Positions 1 to 12,760 of a stretch of 64,000 nt of DNA are shown here, piece after piece. This DNA comes from Pampus argenteus (Eukaryota > Chordata > Actinopteri > Scombriformes > Stromateidae), in contig CM072874.1 in the NCBI GenBank assembly GCA_036937835.1, positions 9,190,001-9,254,000 on the forward strand. Direction: 5' to 3'. Every line of letters begins with the position of its first letter. Position 1 is the stretch's first letter. The notes beneath the pieces were generated by a model, which saw only the letters and a program-made list of their open reading frames with translations, searched no databases and was not told the origin of the DNA. Made by a program: the position numbers and the translations under genes.

Positions 1-1560
1 AAAATGGCTCAATTATAAAATAAGATTAAAAAATAAAATAATGACTTGGCCGGATATAGGCATTTTAAAAGTATAAATGACACCGAATTACAGTAATGTC
101 CCGTTTTGGTGCGTCTGGTGCTCTCTGGCACCGTGTGCTACACGCTCTGCGTCATCGCAGCCACAGTGACGTATAAACGTCATTATTCACCATCAGAGTG
201 TGTTATGGACATGACACGGGGACCGCTGATCCAGTAACTAAGCCTTCAAAACAAAGACCCCACATCTGATCCGCCATCAGAAATTACAAACTCACTCCAC
301 CAGATATCTCATGAGTCACTTGACATCAACGATTGAATGAATAAAATTAAGATAAAACATCGAGTATGTACAGTATGTAAGTGACCTGTAATTCTCTCAC
401 TAACCCCTGGAGGTCCCCTGACCCCGCTTTGGTCCACTGGTCTATAGGATGACGTTACAAGGCATCACAGGTCCCTAATCCAGTCCTACGTCCCGTCTAA
501 AATTACGTAACAATACACTGCTGCTGTATTTATAGCGCATCTGTATCCGTCTACTAACATCCGCTTATCATCCCTCTGTCTTCTTATCTGGACGACGCTT
601 CTACCTCCTTTTATAGCCTAACGTCATACAATGACATTAAGTGGATGTGAAAAATATTTAAATTGTAGTTATTTGAACATTATGGGTTTGGCCTGGTTGT
701 TGTTGCTGTGTGTTCAGTTACTGTATATAACCCACATTCCTCTGGCTCTTTTTCCTCTCAAATTGTTTAACCCACTGCTTGTTTTGCAGTGACTTGAATG
801 CAATGGTCCCATGCTGCCTCCACAGGGGTTAACCAGGCAACAAGAGGTCGCTTCACCAGCAGCAGCAGCAGCACCAGGCCAGCAGAGCTCAAGGAGCCAC
901 TCTCCCTGGTGTGACTGATGCTCTGTCAGATCTATTCTCAGGTGACGAAAAGGGCCAAGGTGTTAAGTGATAACCATCTGCAGGATGCATGTAGTTCCCT
1001 GGTGGAACATCTGGTGGAAAAAATGGAGGCAGGAGACACCTTTGTTTAAACACTGTTGATAAACTGTATATTATTTTGAATGAGTGCTTTCTGGGTAAAT
1101 CAGACACATACACAGAACTTTATGAATGTTTATTGAAAAAAAAAATCAGCCTCAGAACTGATGATCAGAAAGTCTGTATAAATTTATGTCATTATTATTA
1201 TTATTTTAATTCTGCTGTTAGTGTATCAGAAAAGATGAAGACGTAGCTCTTAAGTATGATTCAGTTATATAAAATACCTTGGCTTCTATATCCATAGAGG
1301 TGATCTTCAGAAACACGCTGTTAATACTGACCTCTGCTGGTAGATTGCAGAACAATCCAAAACTCCTGCAAGCATTTTCAGTTTTTTTCATACTGTTTCT
1401 GAAATTATACCTAATTTTCTTATAACACAATCTTATGACACAATCAGCAAAAAAAAAAAAAAAACTATTGGAAAAGGGAAAAAGTGTCAGTTACACAGTG
1501 ATACATAATACAGCCTGGTAAGCAGAAAAAAAAACATGAATAGAAGCAGCCATTCAAACA
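1..1560. other. Left-edge region without a confident gene
   Basis: This stretch is AT-rich and carries no recognised gene. Positions 824-908 on the plus strand and 889-1019 on the minus strand each look like a terminal coding exon; both cannot be judged without transcripts (see findings). A minus-strand AATAAA (plus TTTATT at 1129-1134) is followed on that strand by GT-rich sequence, the arrangement of a polyadenylation site, so a minus-strand transcript may end near 1110. Short A-runs and an ATT repeat near 1190-1205 are the only other structure seen. Confidence 0.4.
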
Positions 1561-1572
1561 AATCAACACATC

Positions 1573-3055
1573 TTTATTAACCTCCGTGAATTCTTCTATA
1601 TTCAACCAGAAATGCCTGCATAACACAACATCTCTACATTATCTTCAGTGACATAAGAAAGACCTCTATGCGAACAGCATGATATACGATTGGACACACG
1701 TGTGGATGCTGGCACAGTGCAATTAAAATACATCATGCGATTTATTATGGAAAAAGTGAGTGTAAAACAAAATAAATACATTTATGAAGGTAGGAGGAGG
1801 AGGAGGAGCTCAAAAATCAAAGTGGGACTATTTCTCGAGAGAGGCATCAGGAGAGAAGTGCTGAAATGAGCGGGTGTGGGATGTGTGTCAAGCTGAAAGA
1901 GATTAACAGGGTATAAAGTGCTGAATTTCTCTCAACAGTAGGTAGTTGGACTAATTGAAATACTAACATCAATGATACTCAATGACGATATCTTATGGAT
2001 AAACTTGGTAGAACATTAAGTATCTAAATGTTAAAATAAAAACCTCTCAATGTATAAATGGTGTTGCCATGTAATGTAAAGGACAGTGTTCAGCAGAACA
2101 TGCTGCCTAATATTTTCTTTCACATGAAGATATATTCAAAAGGCACATCTGGCAAAGTATAAAAACTTAAGAAAGCAGGAAACAAAATAAATATTCTAAA
2201 CATACACGGACAAAACACATACTGCAGTTTGTTTATTGTCCCTCTTAGAGAAGAAAGTAAAAGCCTCAAAAACTCATCTATATTCTATGCTACTGTACAT
2301 TTAAACTTTAATAAGCTCCCTAAATGATAAAAAAAAATCCAGCCCCATAATTAATCATGACTGTCTTTTCTATTCGCCTGAGAAACATCTGCACTCCCTG
2401 TCACTCATCAATGCCATTTAGTCCACACTTACCTCACACCATCTATCAGAAGATCCAGCTGATAGATAGGTAGGTAGCATCGTGTTATGGGATTCAAAAT
2501 AAGAATGATTTAAAGTCAACACATTAAACACAAAACAAAAAACAAAACAACTAATGGAGTCACTTGTTGTGAAGGAGACATTTAGCAGTTTTGTTGATTT
2601 CACAGCTGGAAATTTGTGGGAAGCTCTGTTTTCCCATTTTCTGGTTATATATGGGGGAATATTAAAGCAGTCTTTTGTGGAATACCGCTCTGCAGAGGAG
2701 GGAATAAAAAGAGAAGTCAGAGGATTTTGGGGGAATGCAGAGAGCTGATGCCTCTTTCCTTTCACAGTCTTTCCTCTCTCTTGTTCTTCTTTTTCCCTCA
2801 ACATTTCATTTCCCCCCGCAGTGACTGTCCAAAGGACTTGTTTCCTTGACAACCGCAGCATCAGTTTCTCTTGGTGAGATTTAGGAAAAAATGGATGTGG
2901 CAGTCTGTTTGTATGTGTACTCAATGTTACGTATAAAAATGTAATATTTATGATGTCAGTTGTCCCCAGGTGGTGTATGTATTACTGCATTTGCTAATGT
3001 TTCTCAGTAAGGAATCTTTCTTTCTTTCTTTCTCTGTTTTGTTTCTCTGCATTCT
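1573..3055 (-). other. slc43a2: Probable 3' UTR of slc43a2
   Basis: The slc43a2 stop codon is at 3058-3056, and the first well-placed minus-strand AATAAA downstream is at 1578-1573, followed on that strand by GT-rich sequence. The UTR would be about 1.5 kb. A 168-codon open frame at 2418-2924 on this strand lies wholly inside it and shows no domain; it is best explained as chance. A GGA repeat (1794-1809) and a TTTC repeat (3017-3032) are present. The end point is inferred from the signal alone. Confidence 0.5.
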
Positions 3056-6000
3056 CTAGACAAAGGCCTCAGGGATGTCACAGTCGTTGATTTTGATGTA
3101 GATCTTAGCGTCATTCTCCTTCTGCTGTTGCTGTTTGTTGAGCATCCGTCGGTAGAAGATCAGGTAAAGAGGCAGTAAGAAGCCCAGCATACTGAGAACG
3201 AAGAGCCCAACATTGACCTGGAGGACAAAACCAGAATTAGTCATGCTTGAGGTTTGTGTATGTTTTTGAGTGGGTGTTTGTGTGTGTGTATATATATACT
3301 ATACATACCCAGAGTGGGTCACCCTCTAGGGGTCCCATCATAGCCAGAAACAGGGGCTGCTGCAGCAGGGCAAAGACAGCACTGACCAGAGACTGCATAC
3401 CTGTTAGACTGCCAAACTGGGAGGATGGATACCTGGAGAAACAGAAGAGTTAGATTTAGTTTTTCAGTTTTTTTTTTTTTTAGTTCAGTTCAGTTTTCAG
3501 GACCAAGATGGTGTAAATGTGTGTGCTGTGAGTTTAGAGTTACAGAAAAACTTACACAGCAGCATAGAGGCCACCAACTGCAGAATGGATGAATCCTCTC
3601 ACCACGGTGTGTAAGACAAAAGACACAATCTGAGAAAAAACACAGAGCAGAGGAGATCCATACAAGTCAAACCACCGTAAACAGGCTTATTCTTATTTAG
3701 ATAATTCAGCCAGTTAGATTACGAAGACTTTAAAGAAACAGTCTAATATTTTGAGAAATAACTTTATTCACTTTCTTGCCCACCATTAGATGAGAAAAAT
3801 GATACAATTGTCATATATGTTTATTAAATGTTATTCTTCAGATAGCTGCCAGTTTAATCATCTTAGGATAAAGTAAGTTCCTGTTGTCGTTTATCTCATG
3901 ACTTCCTGTTTTATTTTGAAATTTACCCATTGATTCTACCATAACATTTGGAAGGTTGATACTGTAATTAGACACAGAAATGATGTTAACCATGTTGGCT
4001 TTTACTCAACTGGCGCTCAGCAGCCCATAAAAAGATGATAATAAGTAACATTTTAAAAGAAAAAAAAAAAGAGCATAACGACACACTAATGATTTGCTAT
4101 CAAGTCAGCTGTATCCCTTAATTACTTTGAAGGCCTGTGTGTTTCTGAAGTTGACCGCTCACCTGCAGGGGGAGATTGGGCACTAGGCAAGTGATGCCAA
4201 ATCCCACTAAAAGGACATTTGTGAGGACGAATGCTCGCAGGGCATTGGTCACCTTCTGGGTCTTTCTGTCTCTGCGCTTCTTCTTTGTCTCACCCCTGGT
4301 GGTTAAAGGCAAACGGGTCAGATAATCAGGCAGTGACATCGCAGCTTCATTTCACAGAAAAGGTTCATTTCTCAGTTTTATTCATCACACTGGTGAGCAA
4401 ACATAACAGTAATGTGGATTGACTCACTTGCTGTAGGGATCCTTTGCTTCCTCTCCATCATCACAGTCCTTCAACTTCCAGTCCATGATCTGACCAATCA
4501 CAGGAGTGGTCATCAGGCAAAGCAGCTGCAGCACACCAAAGATGGAGGAGTACAGACTCACTGAGAGAGAAAGAGGACAGCAAGGTGGTAAGAAAAGATG
4601 AGAATATTAGAAATTGAGAAATAATAAGAAGAGGGTTGTGGGTTTACATGGGAGGATGGAGGGATGACAGTGATGGACATTTCAGGGTCTTTCTATCTGG
4701 TTAAGGATTGTGATGGTACAGTTAATCATTAGTCCTAGCGAGAAGTAAAGCTGCATTGAGTGAAACAACAGTAGATACAGAAAGAAACGGTTGATAAAAG
4801 TCAATATAATGCCATTGGGAGGTAAGTAATGATAAATGAAATATAAACCTGCTAATGAGATTTGTACTCTTTGTTGATGCTAAGGGGCAAAGTTAGTTAA
4901 TGAATACAAACAAATTGTGGTCTCGTGGTTTTTAGTTTAACGCTGAATGACAGATGAAGGACATGGGTACTGACATGGACAAGAGTCAAGGTGAAATCAC
5001 AAAATAACACTAGCAACAGAAAGATCCAGAGATTAGAGGCAGTGGATGTAGTACACTATTAGATTATGATGGCAAACCTATACAAGGCTAGAGGTTAAAT
5101 TCTAGTTGTCAGCTTGAAAGTGTTATACAGTATTATACTATAGTAATGTATTAATACAACTATGGGGTTTATGTCTTACCAACTTCCATTCTCTCCACTG
5201 AAAATTAAATTAAAACCAAATAAGTTCATGAATCCAAATGCAGAAAACATCTCGAGTCTAGGCAAACATTAAACATGACAAGTTTTTTTTATGTTCTACA
5301 CACAAAGACAGAAACACACTGGGAACAAAAATGCAATGGCACAAACCTGTGTTGAGGTCTCCGTCACTGAGCGACTCCAGGACGCTGTTCATAGCACCCA
5401 TGTAGAACAAGAGACGGAGCTGAGTGACAGACATGGTGACCAGACTGAGCATGAAGATGGGACTGCTGATAGTTTTAAAGAATGTCTGGGCTGCAGAAGA
5501 GAACAGAAAGGACAGAGCTAAATGATATGTTTGTGTGTGTTAGAGTGAGAAGTAGGTAACATCATATACTATGAATTCACATTAAAAGGGGCCATATGAA
5601 CCCCCGAAGAAACATGCCTGCCTGAGAAAATATAGCAGTGTTTATTTATAATATTTAATGGTTGGAGAGAGAGTTTTATTTCACAGTTTGTGTGTTAGTA
5701 TGCACTTTAGAAACTGAATGCTGCATTCTTACACTCTTCTTTTGGCTTGCACTCCATTTCCAGGTCCATGGTGGAGAGGCAGAGCTTGTGGCCGTCCTTA
5801 GTGGCGAGCTCCTTCTGCTTCAGGCTGTTGCCCACACTGAGGCGACGGCCCACTGTGGTCACTTGGTGGTAGAACTGCTTCCCTGTGATTTTGTGGTCAA
5901 ATCCCAACCAGTTGAACTTAATCTTCACACTGAGAAACCAGGAGAGGAGAGAAAGAGTGGGAGTAGAAGACAGATGAAGAAAAGTCCCACAGTCATCAGT

Positions 6001-9000
6001 ACAGCTGTTCTGCTGCACAAGCAAGTCAATTAACAATTATTTACCACAGAAGTGACATGCAGGATAATCAGCAGACAGACTTTAACCTGGAATTTCACCT
6101 GGTATTACACTGCACATTTGTTGCACACACTACATAATTACATAATTATCAGTCAGTGACAGTATGAGTGACTATCTCTATATTTTGCAGTGACTGCTAT
6201 TTCTTCTTTAGTACAAAGTCTCAAGTTATTAAATGTCCAAAACTTTTTTTTTCGACATGATTATTTGTGACTTGTTTACAAGCAAACATATATACTTTTG
6301 TTGTGCATGGTATCTGTGTGTCACTGTGTCTATATGTGGTACTCACGTGTAGTCCATGTCCTCTGGTCCTGGGAATGGTTCCAGTGGCCAGTTGAAGAAG
6401 CAGTTTAAGAAGACCAGTGCAGCACATGCAGCCCACACCACCAGAATAGTAATAAAAGGTATGCCAAGGTCATAGATTACCTGTGCACAAAACAGTATGA
6501 CAAATAAATACCAAATACAAACACCAGAAATCAATCAAAAATTGTTATAATACTGCATATAGGCCTAAAATGTTTGCAGGGTCACTCTGAGTTAATATGC
6601 AAAGCTAAAATATAGTTGCAATGGCACTTTGCATTCTAGAGTAGTATGACAATTTATGTAAAATAGAAAAAAATGGCAAAGCAGTTGAATGGTAGATTAC
6701 AACATGAAAGCGTTTTTAGTTGTTTGATGTGTGTGCAGAGGGATTCCCTGTTTGTTACCTTGATACCAGGGAAGGTGACAGCAGAGGAGGCATATGAGCC
6801 GATCATCAGGGCGATGAAGGTGGAACGGAGGTCCCCAAACATGTTAGGCAGCTAGAGAGAAAGAGGGACGGCTTTTCAAGGCTTTTCAATCACCTTATTG
6901 GAATCTGCTTCAAGTGCAGCTTTTTTAAGTTTTTTGTAAATGTAAGTATAAAGGTTAAACCATTCACTGCCCAGATCATCAGAGGACAGGCTGAGGACAT
7001 ACTGACACTATGAGGATGGTGCCCACTGACAGTGGGGTCAGAGTGGACAGTGTGAACCAATTAGCGAGCAGACATGCCTCTCCAGACAGAACATCAGAGA
7101 AAATGAAACACAACAAAGTAAAGTAGAACGCGAGTAAAAGCAATATTGAACAGCATCACATAATACACACAGCTGTCCAACACACGACACAAAACGCAGC
7201 ACTGACAAATTCCTATACAGCTGCAACAATCAAAGATGGGCTGACTGAGGTGAGGTGGCATTCAAGGACAAAAGAGATGCATGGAAGATAGAGGATTTAT
7301 CTTTTTCTACCTCTTTTACATACTTTACTCCCCTTTGAGAAGATACACGAGAGTTGGGAGAGAAAACAGGAGACAGTGGGTGGTAAAACATCCAAATACA
7401 AAGGCATTCACATGCTGTTCTGCTTTCAAGAGACTGAACAACAACAAGCACATTCAATTACATAAGACTGGGGGAAGAAGAGGAAGAGGTATGTGCTTGT
7501 GTTTGTGTGTGTATAATAAATTGAAGAAGTATGCACCCAATTTGAGTATTTCCCAGCAATATCTTTAGGAGGACTTGGAAACGGTTTCAATAGACAATTA
7601 ATTAGTAGCTGACAGGGCGAACCTGGAGCAGAGAGGTGACCAGACAAATATATTGGCAGGCAGCCAGCAGTGGAGGCCACTGAGTGTTACGCAACAGCCC
7701 TCAGCTTATAGTAAATATCTGTGGGTCTGTGGTGAATCATGAAAGAGTCAGGGAGCAGCCTAGAGTCTAATGGTTAACCCAGGACCGAGGCTTTTAATTA
7801 TAGTATATGAGGATGTGAAAGTGATTAAATGTGGAAGTGTGGTTTAAGGGGAAAATGTGGCTTAATGCAAGACCAAAGACCAAACAGACCTCTAAATCAT
7901 GACTGACATTCAGGCCAGTGGCAGCGGCTAATGGGAGATTTAGGTAAAAGCAACATAGGAGATGTATGTTGTGCTAAGAGACTGTGGTGGAATAGAAAAG
8001 AGGCATTTTATTGGAAGATTTATTGGAGCAGAGCCCCTCTCTTCCTTTTCTAGTGTGAAGCATCACCATGGTACAGCCCGAGCTCCTGGACAGGAGCATG
8101 AAGAACAGCAAGGAAAGAATGCGGAGGAATGGTGAGCGTTTGACACCATGAACTGTGAATCCTTAAAGAGCATCACTTGTTTTTCTGTCCCTGTGTATCT
8201 GAATGGCTCTGTATAATCTTAGTTATGAAAAAAAGGAATGGAAGGTCGTCATGATAATGCCTCACATTGTGAAGTTGCAAATCAGGATGTAGCTCTTCTT
8301 TGTTGCCTCATTTCTCCCTTTTGATAGGATGCATTGCTTGAGAACATTAGTTTCCAAATATGAATACAACTAGTGTCTTGTTCTGCATTTACATTAAGTA
8401 CATATGCGCGTGTATATGTGTGTGAGAGAGAAAGACAGGGAGATGAGCAAAAGCCCAATAGTTGCTGTGATGTTCTTGCTGAAGCACCATAATAGATGCA
8501 GTGGAAAGTGATAATGAACTGTTACTTTCTCTCTCTCTTTCCAGTCATCCCCCCTTCACTGTCCAAAGCTGAGCCCTGTTGTCGGCAGGAACACAGAGTG
8601 CAATGTAAGAAGCAAAAAAAAAAAAAAACACCCAACACAGAACAGTGTGGAATGCCAGACAAGAGAAGGGAGGGAGCAGGAGGGGAGTCAGAAAACTATT
8701 ATAACAGAAGAAGACCTATGAAGATAGAATTTATATATCTGTACAAACATGTGGCAGGTGCAACGGCTCTGCAGCTCTGCAGCATTACAAAGCACGTGCA
8801 ACCATGCATGCACTTACTGTGAGAGAGGTGAAGGTCATGCACATGCCCCCAAAGCCGTTGAAAGTCAGGGCAATGAAGATAAGCACGGAGAGTTCTGCAA
8901 ACGACACAGATGTTAGCTCATGAAGTCTGTCAACAACTACTGTAGATTGCTACAAATATGGTGCAGAAAGTTTTACATGAGCCTATATCTTAAAGTGGAC

Positions 9001-11824
9001 TTACCATTTGGTTTGTAGGCTCCATAAGCAATGAGTAGACAGGACAATCCAAAGCATGTGCTGAAAATAGATAATCATATCAAACACATCTAATGACAAT
9101 TTAAGGTTTTTGTTTTCTACTCACTAAAGGATTGTTTCAACCACAACAAAAAAACAAAATCATATAATCTCCATGTCCTCTCTAACCATGCATTTGTTTC
9201 GAGATATCCTTATTTTGATCATTTTCTTCTCACCTGCCCAACAGTCGTAGTTTGCGAGGTCCGTATTTATCCATGACAATCCCCAGTGGCAAGGTGATGG
9301 CTGAGAGCAGGAAGGAGCCCACTGTGAATGCCAGGTTCAGCATTTCATCCTGCTCCTTACAGATCAACCAGCCATTCATCCTCAGGGGCCCATCCATAGG
9401 GACCAGGGGCCTCATCTCCACACCATCTCCCAGACCCACTACACCCTCACTTTCGTAATAATCAGCATACTCATCAGCTGTTGGTGTTGTCAGGGGTTGG
9501 GACAGATTGTAGCTGGAGCTGTTACCTAAATCTTGTATTTAAAAGAAGAAAGAAACTTGTGTGTTAGATACAATTTGGAGTGTAAATGTTTTCATTGTTT
9601 GGTTATAACAGTATGTGCAAAGTTGGACACGTGCAGAGCTAGTTGTATGGGAAATCCCCAACTAGAAAAAACATGAAACCAATCTCAATAGAAGCACAAA
9701 AAATCTCTGAATCTCTCTCTCTCTCTCTCTACCGAGAAATGATAAACTGGCACCGGCAATAAACTTTACATTATCATCAGAATGTGCGTAAGGAGTTAAT
9801 GTTAAAAGGTACAAAAGTCCAAGAAGAGGAGCAGTTTGGAGGCTAATTGCTCTGCTTGTTCTGCAGCTTCAGCTGATGTTTTCTGGATTACACTCCCTTC
9901 AGCACTATAAATATATCAGCCCAAAATCTTTGTAGTTACGAGTAGGCAAACACTGTGACGTGCATCAATGTGCCAAAGCCTTTCTAAAGAAACCAGATCA
10001 TAAACCCCGTTAGACACCGTGGAGCAAAGCTGAAGCTCGTTGACAGAGTATAACAATGTGTACAACATACCTGGTGTTTATTAAAAAAAAAAAAAAGTGC
10101 TTTAATTATATTTCATTATATTTTGCGCAGTTACAGACAAAATAATGTTCTATTAAAAAGAAAAACATACAAATTCCTATTAATATAAATTACAGGGAGT
10201 TTGTGTACGCAGAAACTGCCCGCATAAAATCAAGCTTTAACCATTTCCCGCCAAATCTACACACTGCACCATCGTTATCTTTCACTCCACCATTTTGTTT
10301 TTACCATCGGCCCCACCAGTGGTCCATTTTCTGCTTTTCATCACTTTGCTATCAGTCCTCTGCTCTTTCCACGTCCTTTATCAATGGACTTTAAACTTTC
10401 CATATTACCAGTAATAAAATCCTGCAGTGGATCTCTCTGTCCCTCTATCACATGTCACATTCCTGAAAAGAGCTGAGCTGGTGTCGCTGTCCTCTCCCTC
10501 TTCGTATCATCAGGACAAGATAAGACAGCTCTATCAGAACTCCAAAAAGTCAGCTACAGTCTGCTTGTGTGCAAACACCTGGCTGGAAAACAGACGTGCG
10601 TTGCAGCTGAAACATTTTTAGGATACTATAAAATGTTATGAGGTTTAGTAATTCGAGGCTTGTGCTGCACAGTGGTGCTTAAGATTAAATAAAACAGACA
10701 AAGTTGCATCACTTGGTTTTGGATGGGGTTGGAGGATTCTGTAAATAGATATTAATAGGAGGACAGTGCCAGACACTGGAACTACATCTTCCCACAAATC
10801 ATCTGTCAGATAAATCCATTGTCTAAACTCCCAGGTAGACAGGATGGCTACTAATGAGAGAAAAAACTGAATCTGGCCAATAGTCTAGTGTATGTGGGAT
10901 CAGCAGTGAGGACACAGGACATGACAAAGTGTCTGAAGTCCAAAGGCTAAGTCTGGCCTGATACCTCTCCCTCACTCCCTTTTTCTTCCTCTCTTCTAAA
11001 AGACCTGACTAGAGGCATTGTGTGCATCAGTTTTCACCTTTGTACTTAAGAACACAAGGCACCTGCCTTACTTTGGTCAACGTGCAGGATGACGCTTTGA
11101 AGCTTTAGAGAAGACTATCAATATCTGCTTTGAAATTGGAAAGATGCAAGCTTGCAGAAACCCCCTCTGTTGTCAGGGACAGTTTTTTTTTTCTCTCTCA
11201 GTCAGGCTGCTGCCATATCTTTACTTTAGTTGCAACCACTGCAAGTTAAAAAAAAACACTCTAAAGGGCACAAAGAATACTGTGTCACATTTATGAGACA
11301 CTGCAGCCTTTCACTATAAGTTTGAGCCACTTTTCCTACAGTACCTGCAATCCTGATCGGGTTTAATCTCCTGAGTCCTTAAAAAAAAACAGCTTGTGAC
11401 CCATTCACAGAAAAACACAAAAGAGACTAAAGAAAAAAAAGCTGCAGTGCCGAGTTACATCTCTTGAATAAAACCAGTTCCTTCCACCTTCACTCATGAT
11501 GGCACTTCACTCTCCACCATTCCTCATTTTAACAGTTTAGTGTATATAACGACATGAAAGCATATATATATATTTATAATGTGAAAATTAGGAACTGAAA
11601 ATTTGAGACTGTTAGTCCATAAGCATTTAGTGAACACAGAAATGTAACTTGTAATATTACTCACCCTCTTCATTGCAAAGATAAGAGTAGAAGCCCTCTG
11701 ACTTGAGCATGATGAGGAGCGATCCCCATCCCAACAGCACAGCGGAGAACAGCAGATTCTCAATGATAGAAGTCACTGCCATCCACCAGCGCCTGGCAAA
11801 CGCTGTGGCCAGGGTTGGAGGCAT
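3056..11824 (-). CDS. slc43a2: slc43a2, LAT4-type sodium-independent neutral amino acid transporter (13 coding exons)
   Basis: Major-facilitator transporter of the SLC43 family, which moves large neutral amino acids (Leu, Ile, Phe, Met) across the plasma membrane by facilitated diffusion. Coding exons (minus strand, 5' to 3'): 11824-11665, 9531-9234, 9060-9005, 8894-8818, 6851-6759, 6480-6347, 5929-5733, 5490-5347, 4560-4428, 4295-4163, 3629-3556, 3432-3309, 3217-3056. All junctions are GT-AG and in phase, giving 594 residues; mammalian LAT4 is about 570. The start is the first Met of exon 1 (MPPTLATAF...). Visible family blocks are the exon 2 segment ending in DKYGPRKLRLLG (the MFS loop 2-3 signature), the LPNMFGDLRSTFIAL segment in exon 5, NCFFNWPLEPFPGPEDMDY at the end of exon 6, a large cytosolic loop with KITGKQFYHQVTTVGRRLS in exon 7, and a lysine/arginine-rich loop in exon 10. 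The extracellular loop in exon 2 is longer than in mammals, acidic and tyrosine-rich. The C-terminus ends in EAFV as in the family. Teleosts can have two slc43a2 copies; which one this is cannot be told here. Confidence 0.96.
8054..8604 (+). other. Two exon-like segments antisense to slc43a2 (unconfirmed nested gene)
   Basis: On the plus strand, opposite the intron between slc43a2 coding exons 4 and 5, segment A (8054-8131) follows a CTTTTCTAG acceptor and ends at a GTGAGC donor. It contains an ATG at 8068 in a strong context (ACCATGG). Segment B (8545-8604) follows a long CT-rich tract ending CCAG and ends at a GTAAGA donor. Joined, the frame from 8068 stays open for 41 codons (starts MVQPELLDRSMKN) and leaves a phase-1 junction for a further exon, which was not found. 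No family is recognised. This may be a nested antisense gene, a lncRNA, or chance splice consensus. Confidence 0.25.
9713..9732. repeat. (CT)n microsatellite in slc43a2 intron
   Basis: A short perfect TC/CT run inside the intron between coding exons 1 and 2. The rest of that intron (9532-11664) shows poly-A runs near 10081-10096 and no coding signal that could be supported. Confidence 0.85.
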
Positions 11825-12606
11825 GGTTGAGGCAGAGAAGGGTGAAAAACCAGAGGAGAGAAACTGGGAGACCTGAGAGAGAGATCACCAGAAAGGAAAG
11901 AGAGCCAACTGGTAGCACAGAGAGAGAGAGAGAGCCTCAGGATGAAGGATCACTGATCACTTATCTGTGAAGAGAAAGGCACATGAGGTAGGGGAGGTTT
12001 TATAGTTAGCCTATCACTGAAGTCACTGTTTTTAAAAGATCACAAGATAAAAAAACACTTAACTTTGAACCTACCTGAAGGTAACTGGCTGCACTGTATG
12101 AAATGAAGAGTAAGTAAAACTATGAATTACACATCACGCCCTGTTTGTTTCGTCCCTTCTAATTAGACACAGAGAAGAGGAAATGCAATTGCGCTGAAGA
12201 AGTACACTAAACTGAACTACACTACAAGTAACAATGAATGGTGAATTATTAACTCAGTGTAAAGATTACATTACATCACTGTTGCTCGCATTACAAGCGT
12301 TGATCACTGAAGAAGCATCCGTACTGGCATCACAGAGTCTCTGCTGTTAGGTAGAACTGGTCCAAACTGGACTTAGAAGGGGGGAAATATGGGGCTTTCT
12401 CACCCTAGGCACCCCCTCTGCCCCTTCCCTCCTACACAACCCCTAAATGTCCTCAGAGGCCCATCCAACCGCAACTTTTCCCTGCAATTACCGTGGTGCA
12501 TCCAAAACATAAAGAAGCTGCCAGACAAACAATAAACAAATCAGCTCACACAGTCTCTCTCTCTTTCATACACACATATACACACACATATTCTATACAG
12601 GCACGC

Positions 12607-12653
<47 letters not shown>

Positions 12654-12760
12654 CTTACCTCTCCAGGCTGTTGGCAGCACCATCCAGCTTCAAACTTCCT
12701 TATGTACTGTAGTTTGGCTTTAAGTGACCAGTTATCTGTGAAAAGCCAGATTTATATACT
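11825..12760 (-). promoter_or_regulatory. slc43a2: slc43a2 promoter, 5' non-coding exon and 5' UTR intron
   Basis: On the minus strand there is a TATATAAA at 12758-12751 and a CCAAT motif at 12798-12794, 36 bp further upstream. A start site is expected about 30 bp downstream of the TATA, near 12722. Transcript from there would read to a consensus splice donor (exon end 12659, intron starting gtaagact). A pyrimidine-rich acceptor lies at 11874-11873, leaving 11872-11825 as the 5' UTR part of coding exon 1. The inferred leader intron is about 785 bp. The element spacing is seen directly; the start site is inferred. Confidence 0.6.
12619..12651. repeat. (AC)n microsatellite next to the slc43a2 leader donor
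   Basis: About 16 uninterrupted AC units preceded by a degenerate ACAC/ATAC stretch from about 12605. On the gene's strand it reads (GT)n starting seven bases after the 5' splice site of the inferred leader intron. Confidence 0.95.

Noticed and set aside
1440..1465. Poly-A run as a retroposed gene or SINE tail
   Set aside because: No SINE body, processed coding sequence or flanking duplication was seen beside it.
2418..2924. 168-codon minus-strand open frame
   Set aside because: It lies inside the inferred slc43a2 3' UTR and has no recognisable domain or splice context.
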